DNA of 64,000 nt, taken from assembly GCA_964497615.1 (NCBI GenBank), contig CAZCEC010000009.1, positions 1-64,000 on the forward strand, given 5' to 3'. The notes under the pieces are model-generated. The model worked only from the letters and a program-made list of their open reading frames with translations. It made no database searches and had not been told where the DNA came from. Position 1 is the stretch's first letter, and every line of letters begins with the position of its first letter. The translations under genes were made by a program, and so were the position numbers. Below are positions 43,833 to 52,642 of the stretch, piece after piece. The DNA is from CAZCEC01 sp964497615. GTDB lineage: Bacteria; Chloroflexota; Anaerolineae; Anaerolineales; UBA6663.

Positions 43833-45263
43833 TTACCGGAGGCCAGCCAGCTTCAGCCCCGCCTCCAGCACCGGCTGCACCTGGTCCGCCTGCCGCACCT
43901 CGCAGTATACGCGGATAATGGGCTCAGTGCCGGAGAAGCGGATCAGCATCCAGCCGCCGCCCTCGAACTGGAACTTGAAGCCGTCGGTGGTGTCGATGGC
44001 GGCTACGCTCAGGCCGCCAATCTGCATGCCGGGCGCGGCGGCGGCCACCCGCTCGCGCACGCTCTGGCGCTGTTCCGTCGGAAAGACGGTGTCCACCCGG
44101 TCGTAGAAGTGCGCGCCGACTTTCTCGAACAGCAGCGCCAACAGCTCGGAAGGCTTCTTGCCGGTGCGCACCATGAAGTCCAGGAAGAGCAGATTGCCGA
44201 GGATGCCGTCGCGCTCAGGCACGTTACCCCGGAAAGCGTAACCGCCGCTCTCTTCGCCGCCGATGATGGCGTCGGTTTCCATCATTTTGGGCGCCACGTA
44301 CTTGAAGCCCACGCCCGTCTCGTGCACCGGCACGCCATACAACTCGCCCAGCTTGTTGAGCATGGAGGTGGTGCTCAGGGTCTTGACGATGGGGCCGCGC
44401 TGGCCGCGCACCTCCAGCAGGTACAGGGCCAGCAGCGCCATCACTTGCAGTTGGTTCAGAAACTGCCCCTGCTCATCCCCAATGCCCATCCGGTCGGCGT
44501 CGCCATCCGTGATCAGCAGCACGTCCGAGCCCGAGGCCACGGTCTGGTGCAGTCCCACATCCACGTTCGGCGGGATCGGCTCCGGGCGGCGCATCTCTGG
44601 GAACATCGGGTTGCGCTGAGCGTGTATTTCGCGCACGGTCGTCTTGCCGCCCGACAACAGGCGCGGGAACCACCCGCCCCCGTTGCCCCACATGGCGTCC
44701 ACCAGCACATTCAACCCGGCATCCTTGATCGCTGATACGTCCACCAGCCGGTGCAAGTTCTCAATGTAGGCCGGGGCCGGGTCAAAGACTTCGATCAGCC
44801 CTTGCGCTTCGGCCTCGGCATAGGGCAGCCGCCGCACGCCCTCGCTGCCGGGGATGGCGGCCTCGATGGCCTTGAGGCCGTCGGGATCAATGGCGCCGCC
44901 GTTCGGGTCGCGGACCTTGAAGCCGTTGTCGGCCGGGGGATTGTGCGAGGCGGTAATGTTGATGGCGCCCTTGGCCTTTCGGTCCACCACGGCATAGGCA
45001 ATGACGGGCGTCGGCGTGGGGCCATTGGTCAGCCAGACCTTCAGGCCGTTGGCGGCCAACACTTCCGCCGCTGCCGCCGCGAAGTGCTCCGATCCAAAGC
45101 GCTTGTCATACCCGATGACGACGCTCTCGCCCTGCCAGCCCTGGGCGAGCAGGTACAGCGCAAAGCCCTGGGCGCACCGCCGGACATTGGGAAAGGTGTA
45201 GTCCTCGGCGATTTGGCCGCGCCACCCATCGGTGCCGAAGCGAATGACAGCTTCTTCCAGCAT
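43833..45263 (-). CDS. Phosphoglucomutase/phosphomannomutase family protein
   Basis: 476 residues of the alpha-D-phosphohexomutase superfamily: IRFGTDGWRGQIAEDY near the start, the phosphoserine loop NITASHNPPADNGFK (serine in TASHNP), the metal loop LITDGDADRMG, the sugar loop GGEESGGYAF and the phosphate-binding RFSGTEPIIRVY. AGGAG lies five bases before ATG 45263. It sits after gmd in the operon; making mannose-1-phosphate for GDP-mannose is the likely role, but glucose phosphates are also possible. Confidence 0.92.
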   Translation of the reverse strand: MLEEAVIRFGTDGWRGQIAEDYTFPNVRRCAQGFALYLLAQGWQGESVVIGYDKRFGSEHFAAAAAEVLAANGLKVWLTNGPTPTPVIAYAVVDRKAKGAINITASHNPPADNGFKVRDPNGGAIDPDGLKAIEAAIPGSEGVRRLPYAEAEAQGLIEVFDPAPAYIENLHRLVDVSAIKDAGLNVLVDAMWGNGGGWFPRLLSGGKTTVREIHAQRNPMFPEMRRPEPIPPNVDVGLHQTVASGSDVLLITDGDADRMGIGDEQGQFLNQLQVMALLALYLLEVRGQRGPIVKTLSTTSMLNKLGELYGVPVHETGVGFKYVAPKMMETDAIIGGEESGGYAFRGNVPERDGILGNLLFLDFMVRTGKKPSELLALLFEKVGAHFYDRVDTVFPTEQRQSVRERVAAAAPGMQIGGLSVAAIDTTDGFKFQFEGGGWMLIRFSGTEPIIRVYCEVRQADQVQPVLEAGLKLAGLR

Positions 45264-45277
45264 CGGTGCTCCTCTCG

Positions 45278-46249
45278 TCAGACTTCCCGGCCGTTTTTCA
45301 GAGCTTCCATATCGGCGTCCACCATCATCTCCACCAGCTCCCGGAAAGTGACGCGCGGCTCCCACCCCAGCACGCGGCCGGCCTTGGTGGCGTCGCCCAC
45401 CAGCATGTCCACCTCGGCCGGGCGGAAGTAGCGCTCGTCCTGCTTGACGTGGTCCCGATAATCCAGGCCGACGTGTCCAAAGGCCACGTCGCACAGTTCG
45501 CGCACCGAGTGCGTCTCGCCGGTGGCGATCACGTAATCGTCCGGGTGCTCCTGCTGGAGCATCAGCCACATGGCCTGCACGTAATCGCCGGCAAAGCCCC
45601 AGTCGCGGCGCGACTCCAGATTGCCCAGCCGCAGTTCATCGGCCCGGCCCAGCTTGATCAGCGCCGCGCCGTGCGTCACCTTGTGCGTCACGAATTCCAG
45701 ACCGCGCCGGGGGCTTTCGTGGTTGAAGAGGATGCCGGAGCAGGCAAACAGGTTGTAGCTCTCGCGGTAGTTGATGGTGATCCAGTGACCATAGACCTTG
45801 GCCACGCCGTACGGGCTGCGGGGGTAGAGGGGCGTGCGCTCGGTCTGCGGCACTTCCTGCACCTTGCCAAACATCTCGCTGCTGGAGGCCTGGTACATCC
45901 GAATCTTAGGATTCACAATCCGGATGGCTTCCAGCACGCGCGTGACCCCGAGCGCGGTGAACTCGCCCGTGAGCACCGGCTGGCGGAACGAGGTGGGCAC
46001 AAACGACTGCGCCGCCAGGTTGTAGACTTCGTCCGGCTTGTGCTCGGTGAGGATATCTACCAGCGACATCTGGTCGAGCAAGTCGCCCTGCACGATCTCG
46101 ATGTCGTTCTGGATGTGGCGGATGCGGTCGAAGTTGATGGTGCTGGTGCGGCGCACCATGCCCACCACACGATAGCCCTTCTCCAGCAATAAGTCGGCCA
46201 GGTACGAACCGTCCTGGCCTGTCACCCCCGTAATCAGGGCAGTTGGCAT
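45278..46249 (-). CDS. gmd: GDP-mannose 4,6-dehydratase
   Basis: Makes GDP-4-keto-6-deoxy-mannose from GDP-mannose. 323 residues with the NAD(P) loop TGVTGQDGSYLADLLLEKG, RRTSTINFDRI, SSEMFGKV with the catalytic Thr/Glu region, and YPRSPYGVAKVYGHW (YxxxK). GGGAG precedes ATG 46249. It lies 46 bases after rmd on the same strand, and the product is the substrate of that reductase. Confidence 0.94.
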   Translation of the reverse strand: MPTALITGVTGQDGSYLADLLLEKGYRVVGMVRRTSTINFDRIRHIQNDIEIVQGDLLDQMSLVDILTEHKPDEVYNLAAQSFVPTSFRQPVLTGEFTALGVTRVLEAIRIVNPKIRMYQASSSEMFGKVQEVPQTERTPLYPRSPYGVAKVYGHWITINYRESYNLFACSGILFNHESPRRGLEFVTHKVTHGAALIKLGRADELRLGNLESRRDWGFAGDYVQAMWLMLQQEHPDDYVIATGETHSVRELCDVAFGHVGLDYRDHVKQDERYFRPAEVDMLVGDATKAGRVLGWEPRVTFRELVEMMVDADMEALKNGREV

Positions 46250-46295
46250 AGTCTCTCCCGTGGCGGCGGCCACATTGGGCGGCAGGCGGGCCGCC

Positions 46296-47282
46296 TCAGC
46301 GCGCGGCAGGCGCGGCCTCCGCCCGCCGCGCGCGCTCATAGTTCAGCAGGTCGGACAGCGTCTGCTCCAGCGGAATGCGCGGCTGCCAGCCCGTGCGGGC
46401 CGTCAGGCGCGTGGCATCGCACACCAGGTCGGGCACATCCGCCACGCGCATGCGGCTGTCGTCCGGTTCCACGCGGATGTCCACCGTCGCCAGCCTGAGC
46501 AAGCCCTCCAGCAGATCGGTGATAGGCCGCGAGCGGCCGCTGCCGATGTTGTACACCTCGCCGGCCTCACCACGCTCCACCAGCAGGGCATAGGCGCGCA
46601 CCACATCCCGCACATCGGTGAAGTCGCGGCGGGCGCTCAGGTTGCCCACTTTCAGCACCGGCGGCTGCTGCCCAGCCTCAATCGCCGCAATCTGCGAGGC
46701 AAAAGCCGGCGCCACAAACCGCGGGTTCTGCCGCGGCCCGATATGGTTGAAGGGCCGCACGCGGATCACCGGCAGCCGATAGCTCAGGAAGTATTGCAGG
46801 CCCAGAAGGTCTTGCCCGACCTTGCTGACGCTGTAGGGGCTGTCCGGACGCAAGGCATGCGTTTCGGCCAGCGGCAATTCCTCCGGCCGCACCGGGCCAT
46901 ACTCGTCCGCCGAGCCGACGACGAGCACGCGCGGACGCAGCCCGGACGCCATCACGGCCTCCAGCAAGTTCACTTGCGCCCGCAGGTTGGTCTCCAGGGT
47001 CTTCCACGGGTCCGCCCAACTGTCGCCCACGAAGGCCTGGCCGGCCAGGTGGAAGATGGCGTCGGGCTGGACCGTCTCGATGACGTGACGGGCGGCCTCC
47101 GGCTGGCACAGGTCAGCCGCCAGCAACTGGAGGTCCGGTGCGTGGAAGGGCCGGCGGGTGTCGCTCAGATCGCAGCCCCACACTTCCGGCGCGGCGGCGC
47201 CCCCGGCGTTCGGCCCGGCCAGCAGATAGTCGGCCAGATGACTGCCGGCAAAACCGCCGACGCCTGTGATGAGGAACCGCAA
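46296..47282 (-). CDS. rmd: GDP-4-keto-6-deoxymannose reductase (GDP-D-rhamnose forming)
   Basis: SDR-family 328-residue protein. TGVGGFAGSHLADYLLAGP binds NAD(P), GSADEYG holds the catalytic Ser region and SPYSVSKVGQDLLG the YxxxK. FNHIGPRQNPRFV and NIGSGRSRPITDLL match RMD/GDP-6-deoxy-mannose reductases. With Gmd next to it, GDP-D-rhamnose is the expected product. The start is TTG 47282 with GGAGG four bases upstream, beside a small hairpin (47292-47305). Confidence 0.86.
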   Translation of the reverse strand: MRFLITGVGGFAGSHLADYLLAGPNAGGAAAPEVWGCDLSDTRRPFHAPDLQLLAADLCQPEAARHVIETVQPDAIFHLAGQAFVGDSWADPWKTLETNLRAQVNLLEAVMASGLRPRVLVVGSADEYGPVRPEELPLAETHALRPDSPYSVSKVGQDLLGLQYFLSYRLPVIRVRPFNHIGPRQNPRFVAPAFASQIAAIEAGQQPPVLKVGNLSARRDFTDVRDVVRAYALLVERGEAGEVYNIGSGRSRPITDLLEGLLRLATVDIRVEPDDSRMRVADVPDLVCDATRLTARTGWQPRIPLEQTLSDLLNYERARRAEAAPAAR

Positions 47283-47291
47283 CCTGCCTCC

Positions 47292-47342
47292 GGGGTCTTG
47301 ACCCCCACTGTGTGATTAATTTCCCAGACGGGCGCTATTATA
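47292..47342 (-). promoter_or_regulatory. rmd promoter and start-proximal hairpin
   Basis: Minus-strand TATAAT at 47337-47342 precedes rmd, with a poor -35. In the leader GGGGTC-AA-GACCCC (47292-47305) forms a six-pair hairpin ending at the GGAGG ribosome-binding site. Confidence 0.55.
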
Positions 47343-47390
47343 ACTGGTTTTGGGACGCCTGCCCAATGTAAGCCAATTCGCGCGACCTTT

Positions 47391-47418
47391 TTGACAGCCG
47401 GCTCAAAGCAGGTATAAT
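47391..47418 (+). promoter_or_regulatory. Consensus promoter of the S1-domain gene
   Basis: TTGACA (47391-47396) and TATAAT (47413-47418), both perfect, separated by 16 bases. The transcript would start near 47425, about 42 bases before GTG 47467. It is the strongest promoter in the window by eye. Confidence 0.85.
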
Positions 47419-47466
47419 CGCCCTGCACGAATTCCCCACGCTTTTTCGGCCCGGAGGTTGTTTAAC

Positions 47467-48174
47467 GTGACGGATGCATCTGACGCCCAGGCGCCTATGC
47501 GGCTGGCAGACTTACAGCGCAAGATGAAGTTAAGTGGCACGGTCAAGAAGGTCGAGCTGTTCGGCGCCTTCGTGGATGTGGGCGTGGGGCGCGACGGCCT
47601 GGTGCACATCTCGGCCCTCAGCCGCCAGCAGGTGAATCGCGTCGAGGATGTCGTCAAAGAGGGCGACACCGTCACGGTCTGGGTGCGGCGGGTGGACCCG
47701 CAGGCCGGGCGCATCGACCTGACCATGGTCGAGCCCAGCGCGCTGGAGTGGGACGAGATCAAGCCCGGCCAGCAGTACCAGGGCAAGGTCGTGAAGATCG
47801 AGCGGTTTGGGGCGTTCGTGGAGATCGGCGCGGAGCGGCCGGGCCTGATTCACATCAGCGAACTCGCCACCTGGCGCGTCGAGGAGGTGAGCGAGATCGT
47901 CAAGATGGGCCAGGAGGTAGAAGTCAAGGTCCTGGCCGTGGACGTGCGCAAGAAGCAGATCAAGCTGAGCATGAAGGCGCTCGACGTGGAGGCGCCGGAA
48001 GAAGACGTGACAGAGGAAGCGCCTCTCACGGCGATGCAGCTCGCTATGCAGCGCGCGATGGGCACCAGCGACGACCGCCGCCGGGGCCGCCGCGGCAAGG
48101 ACCGCGACCGCGAGCGCGAGCGCGACGAGCAGGAAGATATCCTCAGCCGCACCCTGGCCTCCAAGCGCAAGTAG
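47467..48174 (+). CDS. Protein with two S1 RNA-binding domains
   Basis: 235 residues. Two S1 domains: residues 20-90 (KLSGTVKKVELFGAFVDVGV, then GLVHISAL) and 100-170 (YQGKVVKIERFGAFVEIG, then GLIHISEL). The C-terminal 60 residues are highly charged (RRRGRRGKDRDRERERD), a probable RNA-binding tail. This is a short form of ribosomal-protein-S1-like regulators. GTG 47467 is nine bases after GGAGG; a TTG nine bases earlier overlaps that site. The strong promoter suggests high expression. Confidence 0.88.
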   Translation: MTDASDAQAPMRLADLQRKMKLSGTVKKVELFGAFVDVGVGRDGLVHISALSRQQVNRVEDVVKEGDTVTVWVRRVDPQAGRIDLTMVEPSALEWDEIKPGQQYQGKVVKIERFGAFVEIGAERPGLIHISELATWRVEEVSEIVKMGQEVEVKVLAVDVRKKQIKLSMKALDVEAPEEDVTEEAPLTAMQLAMQRAMGTSDDRRRGRRGKDRDRERERDEQEDILSRTLASKRK

Positions 48175-48191
48175 CCTTCAGTGGAGAAACG

Positions 48192-48221
48192 AAAAGCGGG
48201 CCGAACTGGCCCGCTTTTTTT
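48192..48221 (+). terminator. Rho-independent terminator
   Basis: AAAAGCGGGCC-GAACT-GGCCCGCTTTTTTT is a seven-pair GC stem with A and T tracts on both sides. It ends the S1-domain gene and, with the A tract, could also end the opposing small-protein gene. Confidence 0.9.
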
Positions 48222-48242
48222 GTGTTCCCGGCGGTGCGCCGC

Positions 48243-48488
48243 CTAGTAGTCCTCGTCCTCGTCCTCCCAGTCATCCTCTTCCTCGTCATCGAAGAAGTCG
48301 TCGGTGTCTTCTTCCGCTTCGTCTTCCAGTTCATCCTCTTCCCACTCGTCCACGACCTTGTCTTCAGCCTCATCCACGCGCGTATACGTCAAACAGCCCG
48401 CCTCGGGCTCCAGCTCGACGGCCGCCGCGCCGCAATAGCCATCCTCGAGAAACACACAATCATCATAATGACATCGAATCCGGGGCAT
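48243..48488 (-). CDS. Small cysteine motif protein with acidic tail (DUF1540-like)
   Basis: 81 residues. The N-terminal half has four cysteines in CHYDDCVFLEDGYCGAA and AGCLTY, spaced like DUF1540 metal-binding modules. The C-terminal half is almost entirely Asp/Glu (for example DEWEEDELEDEAEED). AAGGAGG lies five bases before ATG 48488. A small metal-binding, strongly acidic protein is the limit of what can be said; nucleic-acid mimicry by the tail is only a possibility. Confidence 0.7.
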   Translation of the reverse strand: MPRIRCHYDDCVFLEDGYCGAAAVELEPEAGCLTYTRVDEAEDKVVDEWEEDELEDEAEEDTDDFFDDEEEDDWEDEDEDY

Positions 48489-48577
48489 GAGCGCCTCCTT
48501 CCTCCAGGGGAGTGGCCCGCGCGCCCACTCGGACGTCCGGGCCTGATTGCGAGCGTCAGCCGCTCTGTGCCTGCACC

Positions 48578-49027
48578 CTAATCCTCGGCCGTGCCCAGCC
48601 CGCGCCGGACCAAGCGCAACACCGCCAGGATCAGGATACCCGTGATCAACACCGCCGAGGCCACGCAGTAGGGGCACACGGCGTAAATGACGAAGAATTC
48701 AACGTAGGTAAGATAAGCCGAGTATAGGGTTCCTGTCAATGCCAAACCGAAAACTGCCAGCGGTCCCCACTCCCGCAGCAGGGGAACCCGGTCCTCCAGT
48801 ACCAGCAGCGCCGCCATCGCCAGGTAGGCCCCCAACCCAAACAGGGCAATGGGAATGCCAAACAGTTCCGAGTAGACCGACGAATTGACGGCGTCGCAGT
48901 CGCCCACATTCGAGCAGAATGCCTGGGCGTTGGCCACCTTGATCCAGGTCAGATACCCCGAGACCAGCGCGCCCAGCGCCGCCAGTGCCACGCTCACCCA
49001 CCGCCACCAGTCTTTACCGCTTGCCAT
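48578..49027 (-). CDS. VKOR-family disulfide-forming membrane protein
   Basis: 149 residues with four hydrophobic helices. The loop CSNVGDCDAVNSSVYSELFG has the conserved Cys pair and Ser, and CPYC in the fourth helix is the CxxC active site. VKOR replaces DsbB in several phyla, moving electrons from secreted proteins to quinones. There is no fused thioredoxin domain, and no DsbA-like gene is near. AAGGA lies before ATG 49027. Confidence 0.92.
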   Translation of the reverse strand: MASGKDWWRWVSVALAALGALVSGYLTWIKVANAQAFCSNVGDCDAVNSSVYSELFGIPIALFGLGAYLAMAALLVLEDRVPLLREWGPLAVFGLALTGTLYSAYLTYVEFFVIYAVCPYCVASAVLITGILILAVLRLVRRGLGTAED

Positions 49028-49064
49028 CGTGTTTCCTTGTCCCCGGCGGGCCGCGCCGGCTGTG

Positions 49065-50324
49065 TCAACCAATCTCGGCCCCTTCCATCAACCACACCCG
49101 AAACCGCCCGCCCGCCTGCGCCTGGGTCACACCCTCCGGCACAATCAGCAGGCCGTTCGCCCGCACCAACGTCGACATCACCGCCGAGCCCTGGTTGCCG
49201 GCCGGATAGGCGGTGTAGCCCGCCCCCTCCCGCCGCACCACCACCCGCAGGTAGCTCTCCCGCCCATCCGAGTCCAGCGGCTCCGCCAGGGTGGCCTCCA
49301 GCTCCAGCTTGGCCCAACTGCGCCGCCCGGCCAGCTTGAGCAGCGCCGGCCGCACAAACACCTCGAACGTCAGCAGGGCCGAGACGGGATTGCCCGGCAG
49401 CCCAAAGTACGGGCGCCCATGCACGTGCCCAAAGGCCAGCGGCTTGCCCGGCCGCATGCGCACCCGCCAGAAGTCCAGCCGGCCGTCCAATTCGATGGCC
49501 GTCTTCACCACATCATAAGCGCCCACCGAGACGCCCGCCGACGACAAGATCAGGTGCGCGCCCTCGTCGCGCGCCTCGGCGAATCGAGCGCGCACGACGG
49601 CCAGATCATCCCGCGCGGTCGCCAGCCGCCGCGCCTGGGCGCCGTTCAGTTCCACCGCCGCCGCCAGGGTGTGGCTGTTCGTGTCGTGAATCTGGCCCGG
49701 GCCCAAGGCCTCCCCCACCTCGCGCAGTTCGTCGCCGGTCGAGAATATGCACACTGTGGGCCGCTGATGCACGGTGACCTGGGCCAGGCCCAGCCCGGCC
49801 AGCACCCCAACTGCCGCGGGTGTCAGCAGCGTGCCCGCCGCCAGCACCACCTGCCCGGCGCGCACATCTTGCCCGCGCGGGCGGATGTTCGCGCCCGGTT
49901 CCGCCGCGCGCCGCAGGCCCACTTGCGCGGGCAGGGGTCCACCCGCATCGCGCCGCCCGTCGTCCGTGTCTTCCACGGGGATGACGGCATCCGCGCCGGC
50001 CGGCACCGGCGCGCCGGTCATGATGCGGACCGCCGTGCCGGGCGTCAGGGGCGGAGGGGCGCCGCTGCCGGCGGGAATGTCGCCGCTGACCGGCAGGGCC
50101 GTGCCCGCCCGCGCCTCGGCGGCCCGCACCGCATAACCATCCATGCCGGAGTTGTCAAACGGGGGCAGGTCGAACGGCGCGACGACCTCTCCGCCCAACA
50201 CGCGGCCAGCAGAAGTTCCCAAGGGCACAGCCTCCAGATCGAGAGGCTCAATCTGCTCGAGGATGCGCGCCTGCGCATCGGCCACGCTCAACATTTGCTC
50301 GACCCGGCCCATGTGGTTCGTCAC
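49065..50324 (-). CDS. moeA: Molybdopterin molybdenumtransferase MoeA
   Basis: MoeA inserts molybdate into adenylated molybdopterin. 419 residues with the N-terminal MoeA_N region (FDLPPFDNSGMDGYAVRAAE), TGAPVPAGADAVIPVED, the MoCF-like domain with FSTGDELREVG and SSAGVSVGAYDVVKTA, PGKPLAFG and GLPGNPVSALLTFEVFV, and a C-terminal domain. No other molybdenum-cofactor gene is in the window. GTG 50324 has AAAGG very close; ATG 50312 is the alternative start. Confidence 0.93.
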   Translation of the reverse strand: MTNHMGRVEQMLSVADAQARILEQIEPLDLEAVPLGTSAGRVLGGEVVAPFDLPPFDNSGMDGYAVRAAEARAGTALPVSGDIPAGSGAPPPLTPGTAVRIMTGAPVPAGADAVIPVEDTDDGRRDAGGPLPAQVGLRRAAEPGANIRPRGQDVRAGQVVLAAGTLLTPAAVGVLAGLGLAQVTVHQRPTVCIFSTGDELREVGEALGPGQIHDTNSHTLAAAVELNGAQARRLATARDDLAVVRARFAEARDEGAHLILSSAGVSVGAYDVVKTAIELDGRLDFWRVRMRPGKPLAFGHVHGRPYFGLPGNPVSALLTFEVFVRPALLKLAGRRSWAKLELEATLAEPLDSDGRESYLRVVVRREGAGYTAYPAGNQGSAVMSTLVRANGLLIVPEGVTQAQAGGRFRVWLMEGAEIG

Positions 50325-50354
50325 TTACCTTTGATGGGATGAAAACCGGGCGAA

Positions 50355-50363
50355 ATTATAGCA
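50355..50363 (-). promoter_or_regulatory. Extended -10 promoter of moeA
   Basis: Minus-strand TGCTATAAT lies about 31 bases before GTG 50324, just beyond the stop of rel. No good -35 is seen at the usual distance. Confidence 0.65.
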
Positions 50364-50370
50364 CGTCAGT

Positions 50371-52512
50371 TCAGCCCGGCTTCCAGCGGCGGGCCTCGAT
50401 CACGTTGGGCAACTGCTCGATGCGGGCCAGCACCCGCGCCAGCACCTCGATGTCGGCGATCTCCATCGTCACCTCGAACGTGGCGATGCTGTTCTTGGTG
50501 GCCACGCTGAGGGACGTCATGTTGATATGCTCTTCCGCCACCAGGGTCGAGACGTCCTTCATCAGGCCGTCCCGGTCGTAGGCCGTGATGCGCACGGCCA
50601 CCGGGTACGTCTCCTGGGCCTGCCCCCACGACACCTTGATGATCCGCTCCGGCTCTTTCTGATACAGCACGTTCGGGCAGTCCTGCCGGTGGATGGTGGC
50701 CCCGCGCCCGCGCGTGATATAGCCTACGATCGGGTCGCCCGGCACCGGCTTACAGCAGCGCGCCACGTTGGTGAGCAGCCCGCGCGTCCCCAGGATCGCC
50801 ACCTCGTCGGTGTGGCGGACCTCCTTGGGCGCCGTCTCGGGCGGCCACTTCTTGGCCTGCTCTTCGCGCTCGTCCTCCAGCACGCGGGCGGCGATCTGCC
50901 GCCCGTGAATGTCGCCGGCGCCCAGGGCGAAGTGCAGGTCCTCCGGCTTGGCAAAGCCAAACTTGCGCGCCAGGGTCTCGAAGCTGTAGGCCTCCACCCC
51001 CAGCCGCTTGAGCTCCTTTTCGAGCAGTTCCCGGCCCTGATTGATGATCTGTTCGCGGTCCTGCCGGCGGAAGTATTGCCGGATCTTCTGCGCCGCCCGG
51101 TGCGAGTGCACCAGCCCCAGGTCCGGGTTGAGCCAGTCGCGCGACGGACCGCCGCGCTTGGCCGTCAGCACTTCCACCTGGTCGCCGGTCTTCAGCCCAT
51201 AGTCCAGGCTCACCAGTTTGCCGTTCACCTTGGCCCCGCGGCACCGGTCGCCGACCGACGTGTGGACGTGATAGGCGAAGTCAATCGGCGTAGCGCCGGC
51301 CGGCAGATCGATAATGTCGCCGCGCGGGGTGAAGGCATACACGCGGTCCTCGAAGACGTCGCTCTTCATGGCGTCCACGAACTCGCCCGCGTCCGACAGG
51401 TCCTGCCGCCACTCCATCAGCGAGCGCAGCCACTTGATGCGCTTCTCGTAAGCCTCGTCGCGCTTGGTGCCTTCCTTATAGCGCCAGTGCGCGGCGATGC
51501 CGTACTCCGCATTCTCGTGCATCTCGGGCGTGCGGATCTGCACTTCCAGGGTCTTGCCGTCCTCGTACACCACGGCCGTGTGCAGCGACTGGTAGAAGTT
51601 GTCCTTCGGCGTGGCGATGTAGTCATCGAACTGGCCAGGGATGGGCCGCCACAGGTTATGCAGGACGCCCAGGACGTGATAGCACGCCGGCTGGTCCTTC
51701 ACGATCACCCGCACGGCGCGCACATCGTAGACCTGCTCGAAGCCCACTTCCTTGCGGTCCATCTTTTTGAAGATCGAGAAGATGTGCTTGGGCCGGCCGG
51801 ACACGTCGGCCTCGATGTTGTGCAGGGTCAGCGCCCGCTTCACGTGCGCCACGATCTGCGCCATGGTGCGCTCGCGGTCGGCCTGGTGCTCGGCGATCTG
51901 GCTGGCGATCTCGCGATAGCGCTCTGGGCTGGTGTAACGGAAGCTCAGGTCTTCCAGCTCCGATTTGACCGACCAGATGCCCAGCCGGTTGGCCAGCGGC
52001 GCGAAGATCTCCAGGGTCTCGCGCGCGATGCGGGCCTGCTTTTCGGGTTTGACGTGCATCAGGGTGCGCATGTTGTGCAGCCGGTCGGCCAGCTTGATGA
52101 GCACCACGCGCACGTCGTCGCTCATCGCCATGAAGGTCTTGCGCAGGCTCTCCGTGTGGCGGTCAATCGGCGTGTTGCCTTCCTTGGAGACGCGCGGCAG
52201 TTGCGCCAGCTTGGTCACGCCATCCACCAGCTGAGCCACCTCGTCGCCGAAGTCGCGGCGCACTTCCGCCAGGGTCATCGGGGTGTCTTCCACGGTGTCG
52301 TGCAGCAGGCCGGCGACGATGACGGCCGTGGGCATGTGCAGTTCGGCCAGGATGTAGGCCACGTTCAGGCAGTGCTGCACGTACGGCTCGCCGGAGGCGC
52401 GCTTCTGGCCGGCATGCGCGCGTTCCGCCGCCTGGTAGGCCTTTTCAATTTGTGCGCGGTCGGCCGGCGGCAGGGCCGCCGGCAGCGCATGGAGCAAGGT
52501 TTCGAGTTTCAC
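50371..52512 (-). CDS. rel: Bifunctional (p)ppGpp synthetase/hydrolase Rel
   Basis: Rel/SpoT makes and degrades the stringent-response alarmone. 713 residues: HD hydrolase domain (LLHDTVEDTPMT), synthetase domain (DRKEVGFEQVYDVRAVRVIV and EVQIRTPEMHENAEYGIAAHW), TGS domain (RVYAFTPRGDIIDLPAGATP), a zinc-finger segment and the C-terminal ACT domain (TAYDRDGLMKDVSTLVAEEHIN). The hydrolase HD and synthetase residues look intact. GTG 52512 is the first start downstream of a promoter whose start point lies about three bases upstream, so the mRNA is probably leaderless. Confidence 0.95.
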   Translation of the reverse strand: MKLETLLHALPAALPPADRAQIEKAYQAAERAHAGQKRASGEPYVQHCLNVAYILAELHMPTAVIVAGLLHDTVEDTPMTLAEVRRDFGDEVAQLVDGVTKLAQLPRVSKEGNTPIDRHTESLRKTFMAMSDDVRVVLIKLADRLHNMRTLMHVKPEKQARIARETLEIFAPLANRLGIWSVKSELEDLSFRYTSPERYREIASQIAEHQADRERTMAQIVAHVKRALTLHNIEADVSGRPKHIFSIFKKMDRKEVGFEQVYDVRAVRVIVKDQPACYHVLGVLHNLWRPIPGQFDDYIATPKDNFYQSLHTAVVYEDGKTLEVQIRTPEMHENAEYGIAAHWRYKEGTKRDEAYEKRIKWLRSLMEWRQDLSDAGEFVDAMKSDVFEDRVYAFTPRGDIIDLPAGATPIDFAYHVHTSVGDRCRGAKVNGKLVSLDYGLKTGDQVEVLTAKRGGPSRDWLNPDLGLVHSHRAAQKIRQYFRRQDREQIINQGRELLEKELKRLGVEAYSFETLARKFGFAKPEDLHFALGAGDIHGRQIAARVLEDEREEQAKKWPPETAPKEVRHTDEVAILGTRGLLTNVARCCKPVPGDPIVGYITRGRGATIHRQDCPNVLYQKEPERIIKVSWGQAQETYPVAVRITAYDRDGLMKDVSTLVAEEHINMTSLSVATKNSIATFEVTMEIADIEVLARVLARIEQLPNVIEARRWKPG

Positions 52513-52521
52513 GGCGGATTG

Positions 52522-52550
52522 AGTATACCGGGCGGCCCGCGGGCCGACAA
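52522..52550 (-). promoter_or_regulatory. rel promoter (leaderless)
   Basis: Minus-strand TTGTCG (52545-52550) and TATACT (52522-52527) are 17 bases apart. The expected start is near 52515, three bases before GTG 52512, and no ribosome-binding site fits between. Confidence 0.6.
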
Positions 52551-52564
52551 GGGCACGGGACTGG

Positions 52565-52603
52565 GAAAGCAAAGCGGCCCCCGGCGGAAATGCCGGAGGC
52601 CGC
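52565..52603 (-). terminator. Terminator of the PRC-barrel gene
   Basis: GCGGCC-CCCGGC pairs with GCCGG-A-GGCCGC around a six-base loop. On the minus strand TTTGCTTT follows the stem. It lies 40 bases after the stop of the PRC-barrel gene and directly before the rel promoter. Confidence 0.7.
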
Positions 52604-52642
52604 ATGAATCGGCGCTGATTGGGCCCAACTGGGCCGGCAGCG

